A DNA stretch of 64,000 nucleotides, from contig CM053248.1 of the NCBI GenBank assembly GCA_028583405.1, forward strand, positions 24,168,543-24,232,542, given 5' to 3'. Position 1 is the stretch's first letter; the number at the start of each line of letters is the position of its first letter. Positions 48,822 to 60,091 of the stretch are shown here, one piece after another. A program made the position numbers and the translations under genes. This DNA is from Pogonophryne albipinna. Taxonomy: Eukaryota; Chordata; Actinopteri; Perciformes; Artedidraconidae. The notes beneath the pieces are model-generated. The model searched no databases. It had not been told where the DNA came from and saw only the letters and a list, made by a program, of their open reading frames with translations.

Positions 48822-48989
48822 AGGCAGGAGCCAGCCCATTTAGGGCTTTAAAAACAAATAAAAGGAGTTTAAAATCTATTCTGAACCGAACTGGAAGCCA
48901 GTGTAATGAGGCCAGAATTGGGGTAATGTGGTCACGCTTTTTTATGGCCAGTGAGTAGACGTGCAGCTAAATAAAGGAGCCACAATAAA

Positions 48990-50850
48990 TGCTATCATTA
49001 CATTACATTGCATTTAGCTGACGCTTTTATCCAAAGCGACTTACAATAAGTGCATTCGACCAATAAGATACAAACTTGAAGAAAACAGAATCATATAAGT
49101 ACATCAGCTTTCATAGAGCCAAAACATTTCAAGTGCTACTCAACTAGCTTTAGATAAGCCAGTGCTTTGTTCGTATATAAGTGCTTTGTTAGTCATTTTA
49201 ATGCTCGAAGTGGAGTCGAAAGAGATTAGTTTTCAGTCTGCGCCGGAAGAAGTGTAAGCTTTCTGCTGTCCTGATGTCAATGTGGAGCTCATTCCACCAT
49301 TTTGGAGCCAGGATAGCAAACCGACGTGTTTTTGCTGATGGGAACTGTGTCCCCCTCGCAGTGCGGGTGCAGCGAGCTGTTTGGCTGATGCAGAGCGGAG
49401 TGCACGTGCTGGGGTGTATGGTTTAACCATGTCCTGGATGTAGGAAGGGCCAGATCCATTCGCAGCATGGTACGCAAGTACCATTGTCTTGAAGTGGATT
49501 CTTGCAGTTACCGGAAGCCAGTGAAGGGAGTGGAAGAGCGGCGTGGTGTGGGAGAATTTAGGAAGGTTGAAGACCAGACGAGCTGCAGAGGTTGGATGGA
49601 CATGCAGGTAGACCAGCCAGGAGGGAGTTGCAGTAGTCTAGGCGTGAGATGACGAGAGCCTGGACCAGAAGTTGCGTCGCTTTCTGGGTCAGGAGGGGAC
49701 GTATTCTCCTGATGTTGTAAAGAGTGTATCTGCAGCAGCGGGTTGTAGCAGCGATGTTTGCAGTGAAGGACAGTTTGTTATCTAGGGTCACACCCAGATT
49801 CCTTGCAGTCTGAGTCGGGGAAACAACAGAGGGGCGATGTTGATTGTTAGGTCAAGAGTGGGACATTCTTTTCCCGGAAGAAAGAGCAGTTCAGTCTTGT
49901 CAAGGTTGAGCTTGAGGTGGCGAGCAGAGATCCACTGAGAGATGTCAGCTAGACAAGCAGAGATGCGTGCGACGACCTGGGTTCCAGAACGGGGAAAAGA
50001 AAAAATGAATTGAGTGTCGTCAGGGAGGCTGCTTTAGCAGTGTGCAGTTCCTCAGAGACAGCAAGGAGAGCAGTTTCTGTGGAGTGACCTGCCTTGAAAC
50101 CAGACTGGTGCGGATCCAGAAGGTTGTTCTGATGGAGATAACAGGAGAGTTGTTTAAAGACAGCGTGTTCAAGTGTTTTAGACAGGAATGGGAGGAGAGA
50201 GACAGGCCTGTAGTTTATAACATCAGACGGGTTGAGAGTGGGTTTCTTTAGGAGAGGGTTTACTCTTGCCTCCTTGAGACTGTTTGGAAAGTGACCAAAA
50301 GTTAGAGAAGTGTTATGAGATGGCCGAGAAACGGTAGAATATCAGGAGCGATAGTCTGAAGGAGGTTTGAGGGGACAGGGTCCAGAGGACAGGTGGTAGG
50401 ACGGGCAGAGGTAATGAGGGTAAGAACCTCACTTGGAGAGAAAGGGGAAAAGGAGGTTAGTGTGTGGGTGAACGGTGGGTCTGGTGACCCAGGAAAAAGA
50501 AGAGCGAATATCATCAACCTTTTTTTCAAAGTGGTTAACAAAGTCGCTTGGAAGAAGGAAGGAGGGGGAAGGGGCTCTGGGGGGGTTCGAGGAGGGTGGA
50601 GAAGATAGAAAATAGTTTTGGGGGATTGGAGTAGGAAGAATGGATCTTATCTTGAAAGAAAGTGCTTTTTGCCTGAGAGATCGAAGATGAGAAAGAGGAG
50701 AGCCTGATAGGTTAGGAGGTTATCAGCTGCCCGAAGGATGGTTCTATTAGCACACAGTGCGTCATTTAGCCAGGGAGCAGGAGGGGACTGACGAGCCTGC
50801 AGAGATGTGAGAGGACAGAGAGAGTCCAGAGAGTAACTATCGGTTTTGGG
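48990..50850 (-). mobile_element. L2-like LINE, 5'-truncated and rearranged, minus strand
   Basis: Reading leftward, frames at 50541-50302, 49791-49558 and 49484-49233 encode parts of a reverse transcriptase and its C-terminal region, including TLDNKLSFTANIAATTRC and LVISRLDYCNSLLAGLP. The catalytic Asp-Asp pair is retained near 50020, but a deletion removes the residues before it. The 3' tail has GCATTTAGCTGACGCTTTTA and an ATTAC-type end at 48990-49010. Multiple stops and frameshifts. Confidence 0.82.
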
Positions 50851-51659
50851 GGCTCAGTACTTATATTCCATTATTATATTAATATGTCTGTTATTTATAT
50901 ACTCAACATAGACCCAAAAGATAAGAAGTTACAGGATAAAGGTATAAGGTTACATTTGTGCATTGAAAATGGCTAGCAACAACAGTTACAAAGCTTTAGT
51001 CAGTCCCGGCTCAACGGTTGTGATGTAAATTGCCCTTGCTAAATAAACGTATAAAGTAAAAAGAACATCTAAAATTACAAAACTAAAAGTGTTTTTCTGA
51101 TCAAAAATCTTTGTATTGTGTTTCGGCAATGCATGAACAGTGTTTGTCATTTAGAGATGGAAAGCTAAATATATGCATACAAATAAGACAGTGGTCTGTA
51201 CTGATTGTATGTACAAAGAGAAAAACAACACAAACAAACAATAATAACGACTAAAGTAATCCACTACATTCACTGCCAGTGAGCCTCATACACACGATTA
51301 TTTATCAGGAACATACTTAGATGAGTATATATGCGTGTAATATGCATATACACAGGGGTGCACATAACTTTTTTAGTGAGTTACTCAGATGAGTACCAGG
51401 AGACAGCGTTTGGTACTGACCCCACACAAAGCGTGGTCCTCCTCAGTGTCTCCTTCACTGTCCTCTATTTACACTTCTTGCATGCTAGATGATGAAGATG
51501 ATGAAGATGCACCTCCCTGTCTCTTTTTAAGCCTCCGATTTGCTTTCTCCAAAACTTGTTGCCAAAACTGTGAAGTCCTTGCATTTCCTGAGGCCAAGTG
51601 GAAGGATCAAATACTAAGAAATTATCACATGACTTGAAGTCATATCTGATTTCAGATGT
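50851..51659. other. unassigned DNA between LINE and gypsy regions
   Basis: AT-rich sequence with no recognisable gene. The 82-residue frame at 51389-51637 has an acidic run but no known domain. Confidence 0.4.
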
Positions 51660-51940
51660 GGGAAGTACACTTATTCAAGTACTGTACTTAAGTACAATTT
51701 TGAGATATTTGTACTTTACTTGACTTTGATGCTACTTTGTACTTCTACTCCACTACAGTTCAGAGGTAAATGGTGTATTTTTACTCCATTACGTGTATTT
51801 AATACCTTTAGTTACTTTACAGATCTGGATGAATGATGTGAAATATAATCAAGTGTTAAATCAGACTTTAGTTCCACCTGGAGTAAATTCACAAGTTACC
51901 CTGCAGAATACAGTCATTCAAACTAGCTGCACCTTTACCA
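51660..51940. mobile_element. fragment of a fish DNA-transposon-like repeat
   Basis: This contains GTACTTTACTTGACTTTGAT and CTTCTACTCCACTACAGTTC, resembling a very common fish repeat. It is directly interrupted by the gypsy LTR at about 51942. Confidence 0.45.
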
Positions 51941-51941
51941 G

Positions 51942-52429
51942 TGTTGTGCGTAGACGGCTCTGCTAAGATTGTTCCCTAGTTTAGGTTTCATGTTATGTGT
52001 TTAGATAGGTTCCTGTTTTATTTTTGATAGTCTTGTCTACCCTCATGTGTCTGAAGTACGTTTCCTGCCTTGTCTGTTTTCCCGCTGTTGTGATTGTCTA
52101 ATTGTCTTCACCTGGTGTTGTCTGTCTAGTATATATAGTTCTCGTCTTCCCCTGTCTCGTTGCCAGATTGTGTTCCAAGCCTTCCAGCGTAAGATCATGT
52201 TGTCATTGTCCATAGTTATTATCGTCCATAGAGTTAGATTAAGTAAGTAGTTTTTGTAGTTTTTTGATAGTATAGGTTAGACAGTTTATTGAGTGTTTGT
52301 TTTGTTGCTTTATGTATTCAGTGTGTTATGACCTGTCTAGTGTCTACATTAAAACACTTTATTTTGATACTTTGTTTGTCTCTGCATCGTGCATTTGATT
52401 CCACGCCCTTGTACAGCCTCAACAGTACA
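51942..52429 (+). repeat. gypsy 5' LTR
   Basis: Begins TGTTGTGCG and ends CAGTACA. It contains TATATATA at 52130-52137, and AAAACACTTTATTTTG further on. The start is inferred from TG/CA symmetry, and no second LTR is available to confirm it. Confidence 0.65.
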
Positions 52430-52436
52430 ATCTGGC
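52427..52436 (+). promoter_or_regulatory. self-primer binding site of the gypsy element
   Basis: ACAATCTGGC at the LTR/internal boundary is the exact reverse complement of GCCAGATTGT at 52162-52171, which lies about 31 bp downstream of the TATA box, where the transcript should begin. This is the arrangement known for self-primed Tf1/sushi retrotransposons. Confidence 0.7.
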
Positions 52437-52443
52437 CCAAAAC

Positions 52444-53518
52444 ATGGAATTAGCAGATGCAGAACCAGTTAAAACAGCGATACGACTTCAGGGCGAACGT
52501 CTACACCATCATGAGGAGAAGTTCTCTGTCATACACCAGGCAGTGAGGGACCTGGCGGAGAAGCAACATGGACTCCAAGCCTCTGTCAACACCCAAATCA
52601 GCGACATGGCGGTGCATCGGGTGCTGGCACGCCTGGACGCCGGTGCCACTGCTCCGGCATTACCTGTGACTGCGGCTCATCCTCAACAGCTGGCAGCCCC
52701 TCCTACTACAGCGGCGCCGCTTCCTGGATCTCATGCTGTCCCGCTGCCTCGCTTGGCCCCTCCAGATAAGTTTTCCGGAGATTCCAATGACTGTAGATCC
52801 TTTCTGACTCAGTGTGATCTACCCTTTAAGTTAATGCCCTACATATATAGCTCTGATTATGCTCAGATTGCATTGATCATCTCTCATCTGTCCGGCCGTG
52901 CGGCTGCATGGGCTACGGCGGAGTGGGAGAAAAATTCTGCAACTTGCAACTCTGTCTCTCAGTTCATCCACTCGTTTAAAAGAGTGTTTGCACATCACAC
53001 ACCAGCTGTAGAGAGCACAGAATTTGACATACATTCAGCAAAATCAACGCCGAGTGGCGGATTATGTAATTGAGTTCCGCACTATGGCTATTGATTGCGA
53101 TTGGAATGATTCAGCGTTAAGGGACATATTTCGGAACGGACTATCAGAGAAAATTAAGGATTATTTATTGCTTATGGATCCTCCCACAGACTTAGAAACT
53201 ATGGTAGCGGCTGCTATTAAGATTGACAATCGTATCTGTGAGAGGGATAGAGAAAGAAAGAAGACTGCCGTTTCGTCCAGCGGAACCAGAGGGTTCTCAA
53301 CAGGTTTTCATCCTGTCCGGAGGACATCATTCGGCTCGTCACCTGCTTCAGAGGCCACAGCGCCCCCCATTGACTCGGAGGAGCCGGTGCAGCTCGGCAT
53401 GGCCAGAATCTCACCGGAGGAACGACGTCGCCGCCTAGTGGAGGCAAGATGTTTCTACTGCGGTCAACAGGATCATCAACAAGCCATGTGTCCAGTAAAA
53501 GAACAGGCTCGCCGGTGA
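52444..53518 (+). pseudogene. gypsy gag, one frameshift
   Basis: The first frame (52444 to about 53030) has a coiled-coil-like start, a Pro/Ala linker and the conserved capsid segment with LSGRAAAWATAEWEK. The frame then shifts near 53030 and continues (53024-53518) through VADYVIEFRTMA to a CCHC zinc knuckle CFYCGQQDHQQAMC (about 53450-53491). The two frames overlap without a slippery site I can recognise, so I read this as a disabling indel. Confidence 0.82.
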
Positions 53519-53559
53519 AAGGGAAGACACTGGTGAGCCAATCTGACTTTTGACTTTCC

Positions 53560-53758
53560 TCCACGCACATTAACTCAAGTTATGCTATGTGAAGGTAATC
53601 AGGTTATTGAACAGGGAGTACTTGTAGATTCTGGAGCAGATGAGAGTTTTTTTGGATAAAGAGCTAGCTCTTAGGCTTACCTGACGTTGACGCCATTACC
53701 TTCGCCGTTAAAAGCGAACGCGTTAGATGGGCGCCTACTATTCACAGTGACTCATTGC
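53560..53758 (+). pseudogene. gypsy protease remnant
   Basis: An aspartic-protease core VLVDSGADESF (DSGA at 53627-53638) is followed at once by a frame break in a run of seven T and a TAA. The downstream part is cut by the hAT-like insertion at 53767 and its coding sequence resumes after 54881. Confidence 0.75.
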
Positions 53759-53766
53759 ACCACACC

Positions 53767-54873
53767 CAGTGGCGGCTGGTGGAAAATATTTTTGGTGGGG
53801 CTATGGAAATGGTGACCAAACCATACTAGGGTGGTCCGGGGGACTGTCCCCCGGAAGACATTTTTGAGAAATGACCCCTTAAATGATGACTTCTGGTGAT
53901 GTTAGAGGGGGGGATTGAGGCTTAAAAATATGAGATAATCCATAGTGGTTAGCTATGAATCTTCCAAAACTGTGCAACAGTACAGTAGGCCCACACACAC
54001 TGCAGAACACTGGTGCTTTGGGAACACTCAAATTATTTAATTCCCATTTAAAATCAGGAGACTAAATAGGAACATTATGTGTGTGTGAGATACTTGCCAA
54101 CCCTCCCGATCTTCGCGGGAAACTCCCGCATTTCTCCCGATTTCTGACAAAATCAGATTTACTCACGACTGTTTAGACTCGGACTTTAATACAGCTACAC
54201 CATTGTTTGGTTTCCATGGTAGCGCGTCTCTTTAGCAGCGCGCGCACTCAAAGTCTGAGAGGGTGAGGAAGATGAAAACTGAACAAGAATTAACAACTCG
54301 ACCCTCTGCTCACTCCTTTCCTGTAAAATACAGGTCCAGCACACACATATGCTCCATGGTGCTACAGGCATTGCCCTTACAACTACAATAAGCATGTTAA
54401 TCTACAGCTCCGGCGACCCACTAGCACCGTAGTCTCCACCTGCAGACAACCTCGACAACTACTGTAGCGTCACCTTGGATACGAGTCTAAACAACTCACA
54501 GACACACAGGCCAGGGCGCCCTTTGAGCATCAGATCTGACGACGCTGATTGGCTGAAATTATGTTTCGGCGGCATAGTTTACAGATAGCAACAGTCAGCT
54601 TGTTGGCTGCTGCTGCTCTGGCTGAGGGCTCTTTCTTACCGCCCGGACAAGAGAGGTACACGCTGCGGCCAGGCAGGAAACATGTGACTTATCAGTAACT
54701 TTAGACATCGTAAAACAATTTTAAACGAGATTTTATTGTAGATTATACATTTTACTGATACCAACTATATAATATTTACCTTGTTCAATAAAAATTCTTT
54801 TTTTAATGACAATCAAACATGTGGGAAGAGGGGAGGCGGCGCCCCTAGCGCCCCTATGGGCCTGCCGCCACTG
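53767..54873. mobile_element. hAT-like element inserted in the gypsy protease
   Basis: Ends are CAGTGGCGGCTGGTGG and, reversed, CAGTGGCGGCAGGCCC. The 8-mer ACCACACC is duplicated exactly (53759-53766 and 54874-54881). 1107 bp with no recognisable transposase frame. Confidence 0.88.
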
Positions 54874-54922
54874 ACCACACCTGTAAGAATGACAATCAAT
54901 GACACTCATGTTGAGAACATAG

Positions 54923-55891
54923 TTGTTCATGTGTTTAAATCAGCTCAACACCCGATCATTTTCGGTTACCCTTGGTTACTTTTGCACCATCCTGTCATTG
55001 ATTGGCGGTCAGGAAAAGTACAAGATTGGGGAATGTTGTGTAAACAGAAGTGTGTACACGATCAGTAAGTTGATACTGAGGAAGATCTCCACTTCTAAAG
55101 CAGACTGTCACAACGAACCTCTTTCTGACTATTTTTCTGATTACCCTGATTTATCAAAGGTCCCCACATGTTATCATGATCTAAAGGAAGTCTTTAGTAA
55201 AGCTAGGGCGAGTGCACTACCACCCCATCGGCCTTATTATTGTGCTATAGACTTGTTGCCAGGATCCACGATTCCCAAGGGCCGTCTGTACTCCCTGTCA
55301 GCTCCAGAAAAGGGGTCCATGAAGGATTACATCGACACCTCACTCAAGGCAGGACTCGTCCGACCGTCTTCCTCTCCTGCCGGAGCGGGCTTCTTCTTTG
55401 TGAAGAAAAAATATGGTTCTCTCCGTCCCTGCATCGATTACAGTCCACTGAATGACATCACGGTAAAAAACAGATACCCCCTCCCTCTCATTAACTCTGC
55501 TTTTGACCTATTGCAGAACACTAAAGTGTTCACAAAACTGGATTTATGCAACGCTTATCATCTGGTAAGAATAAGGGATGGGGATGAGTGGAAAACTGGA
55601 TTTAATACCCCAACAGGACATTACGAGTACCTCGTAATGCCTTTCGGGTTAACTAACGCCCCAGCAGTTTTCCAGGCGCTGGTCAATGATGTACTCGGGG
55701 AGTTTTTTAACGTGTTTGTCTTTGTGTATTTGGATGACATTTTAATCTTCTCTCCTGATAAGGAGACTCATGTGCAACATGTCCACCAAGTACTACAGCG
55801 CCTACTGGAAAATCACCTGTTCGTAAAAGCAGAGAAGTGTGAGTTCCATGCATCAACTGTCTCATTCCTGGGGTTCATAATTTCTACTTGA
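54923..55891 (+). pseudogene. gypsy reverse transcriptase
   Basis: A 322-codon open frame with the chromovirus-type polymerase: [41 protein letters not shown] and the catalytic YLDD at 55727-55738. It ends early at TGA 55889-55891, just after FLGFIIS. The following sequence keeps the palm/connection similarity in broken frames. Confidence 0.88.
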
Positions 55892-56163
55892 CAAATCCTG
55901 ATGGACCCTGCAAAGGTCAGTGCAGTGGCAGACTGGGCCACCCCCACCAATAGGAAGAAGGTACAGCAGTTTTTGGGGTTTGCTAACTTCTACAGACTAT
56001 TATTAGGAACTTTAGCTCTGTTGCTGCTCCCCTTCATGCACTGACCTCACCAGGGGTTAACTTTGTGTGGAGCCTCAGGGCCGAGGAGGCTTTTAATTAG
56101 TTAAAAAGAAGGTTTACCACAGCTCCCATACTGACTGTTCCTGATCCTCAACGACAGTTTGTT

Positions 56164-56800
56164 GTGGAGGTGGATGCCTCCAATGATGGGGTGGGGGCCA
56201 TTCTCTCACAGAGAGCGGCTGGGAATCATAAGATGCATCCTTGTGCCTTTTTGTCTCGCAAACTATCTCCCGCAGAGAGAAACTACGACGTCGGAAACCG
56301 AGAGCTGTTGGCAGTCAAGATGGCTCTGGAGGAGTGGAGGCACTGGCTTGAGGGGGCGCCACAGCCGTTCTTGGTTTGGACCGACCACAAGAACCTTCAA
56401 TACATCCGCAAAGCTAAGAGGTTGAACTCACGCCAGGCCCGGTGGCAACTTTTTTTCAACCGTTTTGACTTTACATTGTCTTTCAGACCTGGGTCCAAGA
56501 ATGGCAAACCTGACGTCCTCTCACGCCTCCATGACCCAGAGCCCATGGCCAAGGATCCAGAGCCAATCCTTCCACTCTCCCGTGTGGTTGGGGTGGTGAC
56601 ATGGCCTATAGTAGATCAGGTGAAACGTGTCAATGGTGAGGGGCCGAAACCTAGTGGCTGTCCAGTGGACAGGCTATTCGTGCCTGAATCCATGCGGTCA
56701 CAGGTTATTCATTGGTCTCATACATTACTGCTCACTTGTCATCCAGGGGTCAAGCGGACCGTATTCGTCGTTCGACAGAGGTTTTGGTGGCCTTCCTTGG
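56164..56800 (+). pseudogene. gypsy RNase H and start of integrase
   Basis: RNase H features: [25 protein letters not shown] (here NRELLAVK) and TDHKNLQYI. Then a linker and the beginning of the HHCC integrase domain ([15 protein letters not shown] to WWPSL). The coding match ends exactly at the piggyBac-like junction. Confidence 0.85.
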
Positions 56801-57237
56801 TTAACCCTCTGGAGTCGGTGGACGCGCCGGCGCGTCCAGGTGCGCATGATTTTACGTAATTAATCATATATACCAGGGCACAGCAGCCAATATGGCCGCT
56901 CAAAGCAGCTTGACTTTACACTGTGTGGGATTGGTGGATTCGTGTGTCCGTTAAGGAAATCTCGGCCGGCAGCCATCATGGTCTGAAATGACCAATGGAC
57001 ATCGAGAAATCACTAAGGACCTACCCACCAAGTAAACAAAACATAAACCACGTGTCTCCCATCAGTTTACGTCAGTGAGGAAGAGAGAGAGAGACAGAGA
57101 AAATGGCTAAAAAAAACTTTACAGAGATTTTTTTCACGAGCAGCAGTGAAGATAGAGCCTCAGAACCTGAAGTTTTCAACTCTTCTGAAGAAGAAGAATA
57201 CAAAGACAACAACAAGGATCCATTTAGACATGGGTAA
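56801..57237 (+). mobile_element. piggyBac-like 5' end and first exon fragment
   Basis: TTAA at 56801-56804 is followed by CCCTCTGGAGTC, resembling piggyBac-type ends. A frame at 57103-57237 encodes 44 acidic residues starting MAKKNFTEIFFTSSSEDRAS, like the acidic N-terminus of such transposases, and runs into GGGTAAGT, a good splice donor near 57232. No catalytic domain and no matching right end are found in the window. Confidence 0.5.
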
Positions 57238-57560
57238 GTGTAAATATTACAGTAATAGTGTACTGGCAATGTGTGGGGAATACCGCGAAAATGAACAATA
57301 GGTTTATTGATATATATTTTTTATCGAGTCATGAACTTTTTATTGGGACAAAATAGACTCTCCATTAGCAAACGTTTTACTCTGTGTTAACGTTATTTTG
57401 GTGTGTAAAAGTGAGATTACATGTGTAGATGATTAAATCATTCGTCCCACAACGGAGACATTTACAGTGACATGTTTTTGCCATCGATTATTTGATCATA
57501 CTGTTCTGTACAGATGAGGCTGTCATATATTTATATGTGTGCCTGTGATTATTTTACCGT

Positions 57561-57725
<165 letters not shown>

Positions 57726-58014
57726 ATGTGTCCATGCCGGCCCCCAGGTCAAGATCTACTGTGGCTCAAGGGCCTTCACCAGAGCCATCACCACCAAGGA
57801 CCAGCATCACTACAGCTGCCTCCACCTCCATCTGCGGCTGCCACCAGGTCAAGATACACCTCAGCACAAAGGCTCCACCACAGCCATCACCTTCAACCCA
57901 GCCAGCAAGGAGGTCTCGTGGAGGTCTCGTATAGCACTTGTACACAGCAGCCCATGCACCATCACCCCCACCTACACAGCAGCCAGACCCACTGTCTTGG
58001 AAGACAATAAGTGA

Positions 58015-58955
58015 GAAATGGATTTAACTTCTGTTAGACAGCTATCATACTGAATACATATTTACTGTGAATGTGTGCAAAAATGTATGGCATATAGCTG
58101 TCTAACAGAAGTTAAATCAATTTCTCACTTATTCTGACAATGTACTTAACCCCAAATAAAAGAACCCAATAAAAAGAGTTGTTAAATAATAGTGAAGTCA
58201 CGTTGTAATAACAATAACTCATCTCTCTCGAGTTTTCCTTTTGAGCTTTGCCAAAAGCCACTGTGTCAATGTTGTCCTACTTGGGTTGCCGTCCGGAGTT
58301 GTCCAATATGGCGGATCATCTCGCACATGCGCACTGCAGATCGGGCAGAGCTGCAGATCGGGTAGTGACACTCGCTCCTCGGTCTCGGTCTCATCGGAAG
58401 TTGATTTGTCTGCGCCATCTTGGCTGAAGTCGAATAGTCCATTTAGCTTAGGAACCTTTGTCACTACCCGATCCGTCACCCTGCCCAATTGGTACTGCGC
58501 ATATGCGAGATGGTCCGCCATATTGGACAACTCCGGACGGCAACCCAAGATGGACACTTGACACAGTGGCTTTTAGCAAAGCTCAAAAATAAAACTCGAG
58601 AGAGATGAGTTATTGTTATTACAACGTGACTTCACTATTATTTAACAACTCTTTTTATTGGGTTCTTTTATTTGGGGTTAAGTACATTCAGTCACAGTCA
58701 GAATAAGAGAGCAATGAATTTAACTTCTGTTAGACAGCTATCATACTGAATAAATATTTAGGCCTACTGTGAATGTATGCACAAATGTATGGCATATGGC
58801 TGTCTAACAGAAGTTAAATAAATGTTTCACTTATTCTGACAATGTAGGCTACTTAACCCCAAATAAAAGAACCCAATAAAAAGAGTTGTTAAATAATAGT
58901 GAAGTGTGACGGATCGGGTAGTGACTGTCACTACCCGATCCGTCCCCCTGCCCGA
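58015..58955. mobile_element. complex palindromic MITE
   Basis: Several inverted segments: 58126-58330 pairs with 58525-58705 (both include CTCATCTCTCTCGAGTTTT or its complement). GCTGTCTAACAGAAGTTAA occurs as inverted pairs at 58030/58100 and 58730/58800. CACTACCCGATCCGTC or its complement occurs four times (58360, 58465, 58908, 58930). Non-coding. No clear single target duplication, so nested or multiplied palindromes are likely. Confidence 0.7.
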
Positions 58956-60045
58956 TCAGCCAAGAACTTGTTTTTCATACCACTGCTACGCTGACGAGAC
59001 CCAATTAATTCTGTCCTTTCCCCGCTCAGAGACCCAGGTCGTCGCACGCATCTCTGCTTGTCTAGCTGACATCTCTCAGTGGATGTCTGCTCACCACCTC
59101 AAGCTCAACCTTGACAAGACTGAACTGCTTTTCCTTCCGGGAAAAGATTGTCCCACTCTTGACCTAACAATCAACATCGGCACCTCTATTGTTTCCCCGA
59201 CTCAGACTGCATGGAATCTGGGTGTGACCCTAGATAACAACCTGTCCTTCACTGCAAACATAGCTGCTACAACCCGCTGCTGCAGATACACTCTTTACAA
59301 CATCAGGAGAATACGTCCCCAGCTGACCCAGAAAGCGACGCAGGTTCTGGTCCAGACTCTTGTCATCTCACGCCTAGACTACTGCAATTCCCTCCTGGCT
59401 GGTCTACCTGCATGTGCCATCCGACCTCTGCAGCTCATCCAGAATGCAGCTGCTCATCTGGTCTTCAACCTTCCTAAATTCTCCCACACCACGCCGCTCT
59501 TCCGCTCCCTTCACTGGCTTCCGGTAACTGCTAGAATCCACTTCAAGACAATGGTACTTGCGTACCATGCTGCGAATGGATCTGGCCCTTCCTACATCCA
59601 GGACATGGTTAAACCATACACCCCAGCACGTGCAATCCGCTCTGCATCAGCCAAACAGCTCGCTGCACCCTCACTGCGAGGGGGACCCAAGTTCCCATCA
59701 GCAAAAACACGTGGGTTTGCTATCCTGGTTCCAAAATGGTGGAATGAGCTCCCCATTGAAGTCAGGACAGCAGATAGCTTACACACCTTCCGGCGCAGAC
59801 TGAAAACTCATCTCTTTCGACTCCACTTCGAGCGATAGAACTATTAACAAAGCACTTATATACTAATAAAGGACTGGCTTATCTAAAGCCAGTTGAGTAG
59901 CTCACTTGAAATATTTTAGCTCTATGAAAGCTGATGTACTTATATGATTCTGTTTTCTTCAAGTTTGTATTTTGTTGGTCGAACGCACTTATTGTAAGTC
60001 GCTTTGGATAAAAGCGTCAGCTAAATGCAATGTAATAATGTAATA
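58955..60045 (+). mobile_element. L2-like LINE, 5'-truncated, plus strand
   Basis: An open frame to 59838 encodes the C-terminal half of the reverse transcriptase (CYADETQLILSF, NLGVTLDNNLSFTANIAATT, SRLDYCNSLLAGLPA, LHWLPVTARI, WWNELP). The usual second catalytic Asp is Glu here (YADE). The 3' tail GTCAGCTAAATGCAATGTAA and an AT repeat close it at about 60050. Same family as the minus-strand copy at 49-50.8 kb. Confidence 0.87.
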
Positions 60046-60091
60046 TATATATATAGAAATTTATTAATTGGGATAAACCCCTTGAGATGCA

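Larger units (their letters stand above)
51942..56800 (+). mobile_element. Ty3/gypsy retrotransposon, Tf1/sushi-like, 3' end missing
   Basis: Order seen: 5' LTR, primer-binding site, gag, protease, reverse transcriptase, RNase H and the beginning of integrase. The integrase core and the 3' LTR are absent; sequence stops at the TTAA where a piggyBac-like end begins. gag and pol are each broken by frameshifts, pol also by a stop and by a 1.1 kb hAT-like insertion. Confidence 0.88.
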
